The notes: generated by a model from the sequence alone, not told the origin. A stretch of DNA of 64,000 nucleotides from Dryomyza anilis (GCA_951804985.1 OX638133.1:2562501-2626500); one strand, 5' to 3'; positions 11,894 through 25,019 are shown, numbered from the stretch's first letter. Program-made: numbers and translations.

Positions 11894-12862
11894 CACAGAA
11901 AAAATATGTACATCATATTAATGAATTCCGTTCTTCAAACCATAATTCGTTGTATTGAAGAACAGTTCATAATATTAATGACTAACGCCTTCAATGTTAT
12001 GAATGCTATCATAAATATGATGAACACTTGGTAAATGACGAAAAGGGGTTCTTCAATAGGATGAATTATATATGAAGAATACGTTACATCATATTAATGA
12101 ACTAAAACATAAAATACATCATATATCGTCGTTGTAGAACGAAAATTCACCAAATACATTTTCAAAATGCCAAATATACATTTACAAAAATATTTATATA
12201 TCTGTCAATTTTAAATAGATGATCTCAAATTTTTACCTCATGATAAAGAAAATGTAAATCTATAAATTGATGTTTCAACTTTAAAAATGCATCAATTTCT
12301 TTTTATAATATTAATCAACAAACTTGAAATTTTGGTTTTTCATGAAAATGTATTTGGTGACTTTTCGTTCTACAACGACGATATGTACTTCATATTGAAG
12401 AATGCTGTTCATTAAATCGAATTTCAATTAAAATATTTTTTTTTATATTTTTTTTTTTATTTGAAAAAAAAAATAGTTTGAATTAATTTTTTCGAGCAAT
12501 TTTTTTTTTTCGAAAATTTTTATATTTTTTTTAATAATATTTTTTTCCAACAACATTATTAAAAACTTTTTTTTTTAATTATTTTCTAAAAAAAATATTT
12601 ATTTTAAAAATTTCGTAAAAAAATAAAATTTTAAATTATTCATATATATTATGTTTATATTCATCAATATAACGATTTAAATACATTGTATTGAATATTT
12701 CGTTCTTCACTATAATGTTCGATAGTATGAATAGGTTCATACACATAATATACATAATGAATAAATTAATGAACGGTTATCAATATGATGAATCTGGTAG
12801 TTGCTAGAAAAATTCATAATATTTATGAATAAATTCATCATATTGATGAATTTTTTTCTGTG
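11894..12862 (+). mobile_element. Family A MITE, copy 1, with nested insertion
   Basis: The left end is CACAGAAAAAATATG after TA; the right end is TTTTTTTCTGTG. Near the left end lies TTCCGTTCTTCAAACC and near the right end GGTAGTTGCTAGAAAAATTC, both diagnostic of the family. The interior repeats variants of TTCATCATATTGATGAA, and about 12420-12640 is nearly pure A/T homopolymer runs. A second element is inserted at 12127-12380. No coding sequence is present. Confidence 0.75.
12127..12380. mobile_element. 254-bp MITE inserted in family A
   Basis: The termini CGTCGTTGTAGAACG and CGTTCTACAACGACG are inverted, and the similarity runs for about 35 bases through CACCAAATACATTTTC. ATAT flanks both sides (12123-12126, 12381-12384). 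Outside it, family A sequence continues, so it inserted after its host did. Confidence 0.75.
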
Positions 12863-14244
12863 CATATTACAGTGTACAGTTCAGCAATATTTTGTAAAAT
12901 GAAAAGTTTTATTTACCTCATCTGTTTATGGCATCGAACTTAACTTGTCATGACATTAAATTTGCTTTGTATAATTTAAATGAAAATTTCTGTCAATCGT
13001 TGTCATCAATCTGACAATTTAATAAGACACAAAAGTCATTGACCGGACGTCATTTTATGTAGATTTCCGTTGTTCAAACTTATCAGAATTGCAATTTTTA
13101 GTTACTTCCTTGTCATACTTTTCTCCAAGTCACCATAAATATGAGATTTAGGAAGTTTTACTGAACTTTAAAATTTTAAAACAATTTTAAAATCATATCG
13201 TGCAAAAGTATTTAGAAATTTGAAACGATGCATTTTATAGTATTAATGTATAACTACTAATTACCACATCTTGAACTTTTCCAATTTTAAAATCAAGTTT
13301 TTAAATTTAATTTCTCATAGAGTTTGCAAAGGATGACCGAAGCTTAAGTTCTTATATAACCTTCTTGTTGCTAAAATGCCAGCATGACTTTTGTCTTCTT
13401 GTCATAGTTTTTTTTTTATAAATAATACCTTCTACACTCAACTTTCTGCAAAACGTATAATTAAGGATCAAATAATGACGACGCGAAAATTCATTCGAGT
13501 GAGGGCAAGTGCTCCTTTCAAATACCCATCTATTGTTGCCCTAGTGGTAACAACATTTTCCAGTATGGTTAATTGAACTAAGAAATAGCTAAAATGAAAT
13601 GGAAATTCATGTGCGAAACAGACCACCTGAGAAATCAATTCCGGTTGGTATTCTCGATAGAGTGATAGAGTGTATGAGAAGCTCTATTAAACAAAATGCT
13701 ACTTGAGTAAAGCGACACGATGGTGGTAAAAGTGGAGTATTTCATAATTCCATATATAGAAAATAATGAAAACCGCAGGCGCCATAAAATAATTTTTCAG
13801 TTTTGAACGTGGGAAACGTACAACTGTGCGTATTTTTTTGCAACAAAAAATGTTCTATGTCATTTCTAATTTTATAGAATGCAGCTAAACGGTATAAACG
13901 AAGTAGTTTATTGAATTTTTTTCGAAGTGGCTTCAGATTCTAAATTTTACTATCATTAATTAAAATTCTGCAAATTTATTCTCATATTCAAGTATTCAAT
14001 ACGAAATGTTTTCGAAACATGGGCAATATTTGTATGCGAAACATTTATCGATCAGCAATTCTCTCAAAAATATTTCTTTTTTCAGTCTACTATTTTGTTT
14101 ATTTTTTTCATTTTAGTTGGAGAATTGGATGACATACAAATGAGGCTTCTTTCTTTCGTAAATTCGAGGGAATAGCATTTTCTTCCGAATAGCATTTTCC
14201 ACAGTAAGTTTTTATATGTTTAATAATTTCAGCAAAGAAACATA
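12863..14244. other. No recognised feature
   Basis: AT-rich sequence without a clear repeat, array or gene. Confidence 0.45.
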
Positions 14245-14498
14245 CACAGAAAAAAATCAACGTAAATATAGCAACCGATATTAATTGCATTTATTAATCA
14301 ATCCAAATTCACAAATTCTCTAATGCGCCGACTAATTAATTTGCTGCTTTGAAGTACAAATATTCAAATTAGCAAAGGGAATTGCTGAATTAACGAAGAA
14401 TAAGAAATGTTTTCATTAAATTAGTGAATTTCATTGCTGGATTGATTAATGAATGCAATTAAAATCGGTTGCTATATTTACGTCGATTTTGTTCTGTG
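14245..14498. mobile_element. Family B palindromic MITE, copy 2
   Basis: The ends CACAGAAAAAAATCAACG and, complemented, CACAGAACAAAATCGACG are flanked by TA (14243-14244 and 14499-14500). The arms repeat GTAAATATAGCAACCGAT and GCATTYATTAATCAAT in mirror order. At 254 bp it is the cleanest of the three copies in the window. Confidence 0.8.
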
Positions 14499-14499
14499 T

Positions 14500-15500
14500 A
14501 TAGATACCTCAACTTTGATTTAAATTTTCATTGCTACATTTGTAAATGTCTCATCGCAGACATTTTAGTTTCTCTTTTTATATAAATATTTTATAAGTGG
14601 TTATATTTTTTTTTATATTAAGCTTTTTTTATATTTAGTTATATATTTTTTATTTAACTTATCCCACAACCACAATGAGTTCACAATTTGAATTGTATTA
14701 ATCTAAATTTACTTCATCCTCATCATCAGCATTCTACGACTAAATCCTCATTATTATTGTGATGCCTTATTCCAAGAAATTGAACAGACTAGAAAAATTG
14801 TACATTTGCAAGATACTAAAAAATTCTCTTTTTGACTTCATAGTTCGGCAAAAAGCTTTAGCAGCGGCTTTTGAAGCAACCACATGAGCCACTTCTCGCA
14901 TTCGGCATCACCAGCAGATTTGTCTTCCTAATAGAGACATCTTCGTCTGTTCGTCTGTTGTCCTTCTTGTTGTTCAGCATCCTTGCTGGTTTGTCATTCA
15001 TTTTGGCATTTCACTGATTTTTATTTTATTGCAGCGCATAAAATTTTATGAGCCAAAGAATCACTTTGCGTTTGTAGTCCCTGCTTCTCGTTGGTGTGGC
15101 CAGGCCAACTCCAGACACTTCGCAGCGACTGCACTCTATATCAATAAATGTAATAATAGCAGTTACTGTTCCTCGTCGTCGTCCTGGATTCATCCTGGGT
15201 ACGTCTTATTTTTGTTTTGTAACTGTATTGTGTTGCGTTGCTCTCGTGACTCGTTCCAGGATTTAAACTCTAGACAGCCTTTTTTTACTATGTTCCATGT
15301 GCAAAGCACTTTGTTTATGTTTGTCTAATTTATAGGATTATTTTTTACTTTGCTCCTTAACCTAATCGTCTCAGCAGCTTCCTCGATATCCGGCGAATAT
15401 GTTTTATTCAGCGCCATTTTGTCTTATAATGGAATTAATAGACTTAAGCCAAAGAATTTAAACGGTTAATTACAGTTTTAAATATCGTTAGTGCGGAATT
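14500..15500. other. No recognised feature
   Basis: Unique-looking sequence. The 99-residue open frame at 15029-15328 has no motif I recognise and no splice signals that stand out. Confidence 0.4.
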
Positions 15501-15501
15501 T

Positions 15502-15855
15502 TTTAGGTTAACTAAATTCAAAGGTCACAAGACGAGTACCGCAAGTTGAAAAAAGATACATTGAACTTTAACCTACACAAATAATAATTCATACTATAAA
15601 TGAATTTGTTCATCAAAGTTATGAATTTTTCATAACGACTCAACGAATCACCAAATTCATCACATTTATGAATCGTTCTTAATGAGGATATTTTTAGGTT
15701 AGTTCAAAGAGATACAAATTGTGGAATCCCCATTGACATTTAAGCTACACAATAAAAACTTACTATAAATGAATTTGTTCATCAATGTTATGAATTTTTC
15801 ATTACTACTCAACCAATCACCAAAATCATCCCATTTATAAATCGTTCATAAAACT
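15502..15855 (+). repeat. Tandem duplication of about 185 bp
   Basis: Two adjacent diverged copies begin TTTTTAGGTTA (about 15502 and 15689). Both contain ACTATAAATGAATTTGTTCA and end with ATTTATRAATCGTTC. They form the left part of a family A-like element. Confidence 0.65.
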
Positions 15856-16177
15856 GTAATTAAAAAGTTCATAATATTGATGAAAACATTCATAATATTT
15901 ATTAAAAAATACATTGTTTTAATGAACTTTTAAATTATGTATTTAAATTTCGTTACTCAAACCATGATTCGTTGTATTGAAGAACAATTCATAATATTGA
16001 TCACTACAAAACATCAATGCATCAAGTTATCATCAATTTGATGAATGGCTGAAAAGTGTACTAGTGTATTAATGTATTAATGAACAAATACATAAGACAC
16101 AAACTCAAGGTACATCATATTGAAGAATTTTGAACAACAAACCAAATTATCAATCGAAATATTTAATTTTTCGTTCA
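15560..16177 (+). mobile_element. Family A MITE fragment, split by Helitron
   Basis: Family A words (ATTCGTTGTATTGAAGAAC, AATTCATAATATTGATC, CATCATATTGAAGAATT) fill the segment. It stops in CGTTCATCTTTTG, where other copies continue, and family-like AT-rich sequence resumes at 17192-17340. The Helitron at 16178-17191 therefore interrupted it. Confidence 0.55.
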
Positions 16178-17191
16178 TCTTTTGACTTATTTAAAGATTT
16201 GTTTGTTATTATATATAACATATTTGCGAATGTAAGTATATATGTATGTCTGGCGTCAAAATGGCTGAACCGAATTGAATCAAATTTTGACACAACATGT
16301 ATGTCTGGGCAGAGTATAGGCTATTTCCCGGTGAGATTGTCAGTAATTAGCATAGCAAATTTAATGAAATTTTGACCAGCGTTATATATAACCATTCAAA
16401 ACGGTCTCGCGGAATGTACATGATGGTACATTGAAAGGTACATTTTCCAGATGGTGTATTTCAACAGTTATTATAGTGATCTTAAGATATTTCACACCTG
16501 GGTATACCAACCATCCCAAATTCTTTAAACTCACCACACCGAAATTCACCACACTAAAACTCACCACTCTAAAATTCACCACACTCAAACTCATCACACT
16601 AAAACACACCACACTAAAATTCACCACACTAAAACTCACCACACTAAAAGTCACCACACTAAAATTCACCACACTAAAACTTGCCACACTAAAATTCACC
16701 ACACTAAAACTTACCAAACTAATACTACCACACTAAAATTCACCACACTATAACTCACCACTCTAAAATTCACCACAACGAAACTCACCACACCAAAATT
16801 CACCACACTAAAACACACCTCACTAAAACTCACCACTCTAAAATTCACCACAACGAAACTCACCACACCAAAATTCACCACTCTAAAATTCACCACACTA
16901 AAACTCACCACACTTAAACTCACCACACTAAAACTTACCAAACTAATACTCTCCACACTAAAACTCACCACACTAATACTCACCACACTAAAACTTCTAC
17001 TGGGGAAAACTCTACAGGGGAGAATTCTACGGGAAAGAATTCTACCCAAAGAATTCTACGTGAAAGCGTTCTACGGGGAAGAATTTTACGGGGAAGATAT
17101 GAATAATAAATATGTTCTTTATATTAATAAAATCACTCCATATCCTTGCATTCAACAAATCTTGGCACGAGTCGTGCACGGGTCGAGCTAG
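16178..17191 (+). mobile_element. Helitron with 15-bp minisatellite, copy 2
   Basis: The 3' end GGCACGAGTCGTGCACGGG (hairpin) followed by TCGAGCTAG and a T matches the 3' end of the 36-kb element almost exactly. The 5' end is uncertain; A|TC at 16178 is my best reading. The left part has TGGCTGAACCGAATTG and TATGTCTGG, then the 15-bp array (16525-16994), a second tandem array of GGGAAAGAATTCTAC units (about 16995-17095) and the tail. It encodes no protein. Confidence 0.75.
16525..16994 (+). repeat. Minisatellite (ACTCACCACACTAAA)n, about 31 units
   Basis: The units are 15 bases, with common variants TTCACC for CTCACC and CACACC for CACACT. Because 15 is divisible by three, both strands show long false open frames (repeated TTLKL on plus, SVVSF on minus). 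Confidence 0.9.
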
Positions 17192-17340
17192 TATATAATG
17201 AAAATTTATGAATATAAAAAAAATATTTTTTTGATTTCTTTTTAATATCTATTTTTTATAATATAATTTTTTTTTTTTGGATTTTATTTTTTGAAAAAAA
17301 AAAAATTCGAATTTATTTTTTTTTTTTAATTTTAGGTTAA

Positions 17341-20300
17341 CTCGAAGGAAACCTGATATTTACCCAATGTTGCAACCGACCAATTTCTATTAGGCTATCG
17401 TAGATCGTAATTTTCCTTCACCGTCTTTTCAACATTACTAGGATTTTTATTTATCTGCTATTCGACAAAAACATAATGACCAAATAACTAAAATAACAAA
17501 TTATCCATTCAATATTGCTAATAAAATATTCATTAAATGTGTTTATTTTAGCAATGAAAATTACCAAAAACACTTTGTCCCACCAACATTTTCTATGCCT
17601 GTTTCGGTTCATTCGACTCTATGACAGTTTATTGCCCTTTGATTTATCAAACGAAATTGGAAATTTTCAGTTAAAATCTATTTAAATTAAAAGTTTCAGT
17701 GAGGTTTTAATGGTATGTGGTAAAGTAACACCCAGTTTAAACATTTCATACATTTACCATTTAATTAAGTGGCTGAATATTTTCAAATTTAATTTCATTT
17801 AAAATCAATACAAATAAAATTATTTTCATTATATTTATTTAATTTAATTCTCGATATCTATGTCGTTTTCAGATGATTTATATTGTTTGTAGTCGTTCTT
17901 ATCTCTCTCGCTCGGTATGTGAAATTCTCTGTAGTAATTGTTTGCAGTCAAATAACTTTTGCAATATAATTCATGGGGAAATTTCCAAAATTAGTTTCAT
18001 CTTACGCTACACTGCACTTCTTTGGAGAGTATCAATGTTTATTGTATCTTTCGAGATTTTATCACTCGGCAGTGTACAAAAGAATTTTATTGATAAATAC
18101 TATCTGCCATTCAATTGAGGGTCTGCTCAAGTGGAAATTCATAGAAATTAAACTGGAGTAATTCTGTCCATGTCATCGAATGTGAACACTTTGCAGCACT
18201 TTTGATGGCTTCAATTATAAACATGATTCTGATGCTGCCTGCGTCTGTCTAAAATCTGAAAACCACATTTACTGTTTGCTCTACCTTGGTGACGAGCCTA
18301 TTTGCATCAGCTACATAAAATGCCTGCCGTTCATTTGGCTTCTATGCAGCTTAAAATGCCAAAGACATCAGCTTCAATATTGTTTCAAATTAAATTCACA
18401 AATATGACCAACATCGTATAGCTTTTCGGACTGAAATGAAACGAGTACCACCAATCGTCCGTTTGTGGGGGCGTCAAAACGGAAACATGCCTGAATAGTA
18501 CAGCCTATGCTCGAATGGAGCCACATTTTGTTAAAATCGCTCGCTGATCTTGTTCGACCAGCTGACGCTGTCTATGCTTCAGTTGTTTATGGTTTTATTG
18601 TTGTCCTGATTCTGTCCTGGTTGCCTGTCTAAGCCTAAATGCTGCTGCAGTCTGCTGCATTTGTTGCCTCGGCACTAATGGGTGATTGGAAGTATTTAAA
18701 GTGGTAAATATCCTGTCGGACAGGATATGAAAAATGATTTCCTAACGAAGCTCATTTGGTTTATCTGCTTCTGCATCAGTCTACTCAAAAGTATCATTGT
18801 TCAGAGATGGGATTATTTTTTGCAACATTAGAAACTTTAAAAACATGTAGCATTTAATAGAAAAACACTTAAAAGAACATCATAACGAAATTTGGCATTC
18901 TATTCATAAATACACCTAAAAATGCTTCAATATTATGTTGAATTGCTTCTCCAATTACAATTATTTTCATATGTAAAATTTGAATTATGAAATTACAATT
19001 GTACCCTAGTAGAAATTTGCCCGATGCGATCGGGTTTTCGTTGGGTAATCCCTATTAAAGAAAATATGATCATTGCCTTTGCATGCCCTGATCATGCTTA
19101 CCATACCAGAGTTTACATTATCTAAATAGTCAATATTCCCGATCATAGCTACATTATTTGTTCCTCATAACGAAATTAGCATAGCTCTGACAAGGCAATT
19201 GTCGGGTAAATAATAAAATGGGGAATTGCCCGATCAGTACATGATCATGGTCTGAGGTCAGTACATGATCAGGACACTGCGCCACAAAAATGACCTCAAG
19301 TTCACGTGGTATTCCTTTAAAATCAAAAACATATTTTTTTTAAACTCAAATTCACGGAAAAATGGTAGTGACAAAATTATTTAAATATGCAGTAGCATGG
19401 ACATGGATATTTTTTTGACTTGAAAATTTTGGGTACACTGAAAAAAATATTTTTTCTCTAAAAATTGAATATGTATGATATTTGCACACTTAGTTAATCA
19501 ATATGATTAAAAGCACGGAAGTCAATTTTTTTTTGCATATAAATTTACATTACATTATTTATCTGAATGTAAAGGATTTTCAATATATGATTATTTTCAT
19601 TTTGCCACTCCCCTTTTGCATTAATTTGAGTTTAAAAAATTATTTTTTTTTGATTTTAAGGGGTCCGATTTCTGCATCATGTGATCCACTTCGTTATAAT
19701 TTAAAACCCACTTATGATCTCGGTCGGTTTTCAATTTTTGTCGGTTCCAGGGGTACGAGCGGCAAATCTGTTTTTCCGTCACTATTCCCCATTTAAAAGG
19801 TCGTGACATTTTTTTGTATAGTAAAGTTCAGCCCATATTTATAATGAATCTCATTTGGGAGTATATTAGGAGAACTCACAATTTGACTTTTTAAAGTATA
19901 CCATTTTTAGGAGTGTTTTAAGTGTTTAATAGTCTACTCTTTAAATAAAATTGATACCGTTTAAATGAAACTCCAGAATTCAACAGACTTAAACTTGGAT
20001 TCCTGGGCTCAGAAAAACATGTTCATTACCAGTACGAAAAAAGTGTCATAAAACTTTATGAATTTTTAAAGAGAATAACCTGTGAAAACAGAGTAATTGT
20101 GGAGCCTTAAAAGTCTCGAAAATATAAATGTTTTAGAGGTATTTAAAATTACTATAAATATGAAGTGTTTTGGGTACTTAAAAGAATTCCTATATTTCCG
20201 GAGTTTCTTTTAACACTTTTAAGTGCTTTTATATAAGGGTAATACTCAAAAATAGGACGTATTGAATTTAAAAATAGTTGATAGAAAAACATGTCGTAAT

Positions 20301-20440
20301 CGTTCTGTGATTTCTCAGGGTGACAATCAACACTGCTGGGATCTTTTTGTGAAAATAGTTCCAACAACAAGGATATTATAATTATAACGTTATTATTAAA
20401 CGGAACGGTTCAATTATTTTCTAAAAATCTATCAAAAGTT
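17341..20440. other. Mostly unique sequence with a small TGATCATG-rich patch
   Basis: No gene is visible. At about 19010-19280 there is a cluster of GATCATG/CATGATC words with GCCCGAT; it starts CCCTAGTAGAAATT, a word also seen near 50431 as CCCCAGTAGAAATT, so it may be a decayed repeat. The rest shows nothing I can name. Confidence 0.4.
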
Positions 20441-20444
20441 TATA

Positions 20445-21804
20445 CACGCAGAGAAATAATATGGTTGTGACATGATCGTTACAACAATGCTATGGTCTTT
20501 ACAATCCTACATGGTTGTCACAATCAAAGTATAGTATTTTCAATTTCATTTCAACAATAATAAGGTCGCCAAAATCATATTATAGTAGAAAATTTATTAT
20601 AATATGATTGTATTTCTGAAAAACGAAAATATGGTTGATAAAAACCATGTTATGATTACAATAAAGACTGTCACGAATAAAGTATGGTCAATACCAATTA
20701 TACCATGACATAGACTGATCATAATATAGTAATTTTTTATTTACAAATATATATTTCTCACTTAATGGCATTTTTTACTCTCTCTTACTCACTTTGATGT
20801 TGGCTATGGCGGTGTGCAGTCGAGTTTTTTGTCGTGACAAAGTGTCTTTTAGTGTTTAAAACATCATTTAAAAATAAACATATATCCGAAAGTTAAAACG
20901 TTAATTGTAAATGCTTAATATGAAGACAAAATAGTTTAAACAAATTTCTATAAATAACATTAACTGCTCTTGTTTAATACAAATGTCATTAATCGTGTGC
21001 TCGCGTTGTCAACTTCATGACGGCGACGCTGTACTTTACACGATAGTTCTTGTGCTCGAACGATGCTGTCCGGCAAATGCAAGCACAGCTTCGCACAGAG
21101 TACAGCTTCACGGAGTTTGCAAAATTGTGTCTTTTATTTAAAAATATATACTTATATAATAAAAAATGTATATAAAATAATCATTAATTAAACATGTGTC
21201 TTATTTATAATTTCTTCTCAATCCGCTTTTTCATGAATTTACGATAATCATAATATAATAATATGGTCACTGGTTACGTAGGACCATATTATGGTTGTAT
21301 GAAATCGAAATACGATTACTGACAACCTCAGTATGGTTGTGAGGAATCATACTATGGTCACTGACAACCATAGTATGGTCAATGCCAACCATATTATGGT
21401 CACTGACAACCATATTATGGTCACTGACAATCATAGTATGGTCACTCACAACCATACTATGGTAACTGACAACCATATTATGGTCACTGACAACCATAGT
21501 ATAGTCACTCACAACTATAGTATGGTCACTGACAACCATATTATGGTCACTGACAACCATAGTATAGTCACTCACAACCATAGTATGGTCACTGACAACC
21601 ATAGTATGGTCATTGACAATCACAGTATGATTGTGTGAAATGAACGTATGGTCCATGAGGACCATGGTATGGTTGTAGAAAATCGTACTATTGTCACTGA
21701 GAATCATATTAGACAAATTATATGATTTCCTACAACAATAACCTCCAATCATAGTATGATGTCCTTCAAATATGATCATCACAACCATGTTTTTTCTCTG
21801 CGTG
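20445..21804. mobile_element. 1.36-kb inverted-repeat element built on ATGGTCACTGACAACCAT
   Basis: The termini CACGCAGAGAAATAATATGG and, complemented, CACGCAGAGAAAAAACATGG are nearly identical. TA flanks both ends (20443-20444, 21805-21806). Both arms are made of variants of TATGGTTGTGA / TATGGTCACTGACAACCA. The right arm includes an 18-bp tandem array (21333-21640). The centre (about 20755-21235) is different, with higher GC patches and no copies of the word. No transposase is recognisable; the TA target suggests a Tc1/mariner-type non-autonomous element. Confidence 0.85.
21333..21640. repeat. 18-bp tandem array, about 17 units
   Basis: Units of ATGGTCACTGACAACCAT with variants. The unit is itself near-palindromic and six codons long, so both strands stay open (repeated MVTDNH on plus, DHTMVV on minus). 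The 173-residue frame on the minus strand is an artefact of this array. Confidence 0.9.
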
Positions 21805-22106
21805 TAGTATTTTCAAAATACTTATCGGTCATTCCACGTTACATTACACGGGTACATTTGAAATTTAATATTTTTGATTTCCTTCAAACGTTGCACTAAT
21901 GTTTTGGGTTCAAATATATTTTATACGGGTTTTTTTCGTTTAATACAAAAAAATGTTGTATGTTAATAAATTGAAAAATTGCGTTGAAATTAACATTTTG
22001 CATTCAGTTATACTGTAGCACGCGAACCAAAACTTCATTATTGGTCCTATTTGAAAGGTAACGAATTGCTTTTTATATTGTTTTAAAAACCTCTAATAGA
22101 AACATA

Positions 22107-23123
22107 GGGGAGACCGGGGCTAAGCCGACACTTTTTTTTCAATGCTAATTTTGACCACCATATCAATGACATAGGACAAAAATAATAATACAGTTGGATA
22201 GATTGATTCATTAGCTAAAAATGTGCCATAAGATGTAAAGATCTACAATATTTAGTTTCCACGAAACAAATGCAAATGCGACCCAACGTCAAACCTTATT
22301 CTGAAAATAGGCTGGGGTAAAGTCGACACTACCCAGTTTTTCCGCGAATGCACATTTTTGCTGATGTCTTTCAAATTGATTGAATTATATAAGGACTGCG
22401 TCGAATAAAACTGTCCGTTACATATCTTCCCATAATGTGCTATTGCAAGATTCAAATTTAAAAAAATTTATCATAGTAGCTCTGAATTAAATGGCAGAAA
22501 ATAATTTGTGTCAGTTATAGTCAATACAAAATTTATTTAACGCGAAAATGGCAAACGAAGTGGAAGTGCGAGAAAATATAATTAAAATTTTTCAAAAACA
22601 ACCTAGTTGGTCTTTTAAAAAAATTTCCAAGGAGGTAGGGGCTAACCCTAAGACCATTTCTCGCGTTATCAACCGCTTTAAGGAAGCCCTGAGTATTGAT
22701 CGGAAGAAAGGTTCTGGTAAAAAAAAGGCCCACATGATCGTGAAAAGTCGAAGAAGGTTGTGAATATTTTAAAGAAAGATCCAAGATCCGGAAGAAAATT
22801 GCTCAGAATCTTTCGTGCGCAGGACTAAGAAAGAAGCTGGGCTGAAGACGTACAAGGTCCAAAAAGTTCCGTATAGAAATGCCGTCAAAAATGAAACCGC
22901 AAAACAACGAGCTAAAAAGCTGAACCAAGATTTTTTTAAAAAATTCGATTGCTGCATAATGGACGACGAAACTTATATTTTAGCGGACTTTTCTCAGCTA
23001 CCTGGGCAGGAATTTTATTCAGCCGATTCTCGAGGAAATTTGAAGTTGATCTGACATCGCGTTCGCGATTTAAAGCAAAAGTTGACTTTGCACCGATGTC
23101 GACTTAGCCCCGGTCTCCACCAA
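22107..23123 (+). mobile_element. Decayed Tc1/mariner element
   Basis: Inverted ends share GGAGACCGGGGCTAAG (22109-22124 on plus; complement of 23104-23119), followed by YCGACA. TA precedes the left end and follows the right end (23124-23125). A second copy, CTGGGGTAAAGTCGACAC, lies subterminally at 22312-22329, as expected for a repeated transposase-binding site. At about 1.0 kb it is shorter than usual for the group because the 3' part of the transposase gene is missing. Confidence 0.85.
22548..23054 (+). pseudogene. Tc1/mariner-type transposase, disrupted and truncated
   Basis: The transposase would bind the element's ends and cut and rejoin DNA with a DDE/D triad. The first segment (22548-22763, 71 residues) begins at an ATG and carries a helix-turn-helix (KISKEVGANPKTISRVINRF, about residues 24-43) and a basic linker. 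It ends at a stop after KSRRRL. The second segment (22815-23054) has no ATG; it contains TKKEAGLKTYKVQKVP, then CCIMDDETY with the first catalytic aspartate, then QLPGQEFY. It stops soon after, so the second and third catalytic residues are missing. Only about 50 bases separate the stop from the right inverted end, so an internal deletion removed the rest of the gene. The family assignment rests on recalled motif similarity. Confidence 0.85.
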
Positions 23124-23125
23124 TA

Positions 23126-24030
23126 AGAAATGATTTTTTTTTCTTTTTAAAAACGAAATTCTATATCGAAATTCTATTACATGCGATTTGATTACTATTT
23201 TAAAACTTTTTTTCCAATTAATATTGAATTTTTCTGTCGTTAATACAAAAATTTTAATGCTAAGTATGTAAAAATCTAAAATTTGAGGTATATAGTTAGA
23301 CTACAGACCTATTAGCTAATCACTTAAAATTAAAGAACAATAGGGTGAATCGTTTTTCGAAAAGTTCATGAAATTCCCAAACTTCTCAAAGATAACAAAA
23401 AATGTACAGCATAAAGCGAACTACGTCTGACATCGTCCTGTGTTGTTTTCAGCCCTGGAATGTACACTTTTGACAACTTTTATACACACGTCCATCAACC
23501 TGATCCCGGGTTGTTATTCAATGAAACTGCAAAACCAAAAAAAAAACAAACTCAGAAAAATGTATTCGGGGAAAAAATAAATTTCCTTTTTAACGCTTTT
23601 TTCAATTTAGCACCAGTCGACAGTTGCTCTGCACCCGCGTTGCTTCTACCAATCCATTCTAACCCAGCGACTGGTTGTGCTGACAGCGACCTCTAACAGC
23701 CTGACTGACGGAGGGTGTCGCCTGCAAAAGTTCACTTTGATCCAAGGACTCTGCTGGTTGCGTAGCACAGTTGTCGAAGGAGCTGCATCCACCCAACCAC
23801 AACAACTCAAAACTCTCAAACATCCGTCGGAGCTTCGGGGGTTATTGTTATTGTAATGCGTTGCTGTTAATTGCCGACTTAATGGGCCTTTAATTAAATC
23901 GTGGTGCAATTTAGTCCTGATCGCACAGTTTAGAATCGGTTGCTCTTATGGGTTTTGTGAACACTGAGCAATGGCCTGCAGCCAAAATAGAATAACATGA
24001 CTCTTTACATGGAAAATACAGTTTACTTAA
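23126..24030. other. No recognised feature
   Basis: Unique-looking sequence with a moderately GC-rich patch at 23600-23900. No frame there shows a domain or clear splice context. Confidence 0.4.
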
Positions 24031-24034
24031 TTAT

Positions 24035-24610
24035 TTTAAAGATTATTTCATTCTTCAAACCATTGTATCGTAGAATAATTCATATTTTTAATGACTACAA
24101 AATATCAACATTAAGAATCCCTTCATTGATGTGATGTATGACGAAAAGTGGTTTTCATTTCAATTCATTTTTGCACAAGACATATAATATGGTAATATTC
24201 GTGATGTGGAAGATAATCTGAGAAAGAACCAATTTCATTTACAGAAAAAAAATGTTATGAATTTGAACATCGATATGATGAATTTTTACCCACCACCATT
24301 ATTTGAATAATAAAAAATTCGAATAATAAAAAAAATATTGCCAAAATCAACGAAAAAATTAAAATTTAGCTTTAAATTTGGTTTGATGAACAAAATTCTT
24401 CAATACGATGTACATATATTGTGTTTCTTATGTATCTGTTCATTAATGTGATGAAACTTCATCATACTGAAGACTACTATCTCAGTCATTCATCAAATTG
24501 TTGATTGATGTTTTGCATTGGTCAGTAATATGAATTGTTCTTAAATACAATGAATCATGGTTTGATGAACAACATTTTTTAATATGAAAAAGATTTTATT
24601 CTGTTTTTTA
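24035..24610. mobile_element. Family A-like element, both ends left-type
   Basis: CATTCTTCAAACCATTG at the left and the complementary CAATGAATCATGGTTTGATG at the right show that both halves are inverted copies of the family A left arm. TTCATCATACTGAAG-type words fill the middle. The extreme termini are eroded. Confidence 0.55.
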
Positions 24611-25019
24611 AAATCTCGACTCGACTTGAACGCATACATTTTGTGACACAAAAAACGCAATAAATCACAGGTGGATTAAAATTTGCTTTTCTCGCATGTG
24701 ACAACATAGCCACCGTAATCATCATTCAGAAACCACTACTCTGGTAGATTAGCAGACCATACTTCAGACGCTCAATGAATGAGTGTCACTCGCATGTCAT
24801 GCGTTCAAAAATGTTAAAACTCACTTGTAATATGCAGCGCATTTAAGTGACAACAAAGGTACGATAAAAACAGCAAAAACCAACGAATTATATGAAGTTT
24901 TGCAAATAAGTTTTTTTCTTTCGTACGGCGACATCTATTAAACAATTTGCACGATGTCACTATTCGTTTAGTTATGTCGGGATAGGAGATGAATATAAAT
25001 GTGATATAATTGTCATAAA

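Noticed and set aside
21333..21640. Regular short repeats resembling a CRISPR array
   Set aside because: Repeats are contiguous with no unique spacers, in a eukaryotic transposable element.
21267..21788. 173-codon open frame on the minus strand, the longest in the window
   Set aside because: It is translation of the 18-bp array and related words; the opposite strand is equally open, so periodicity explains it.
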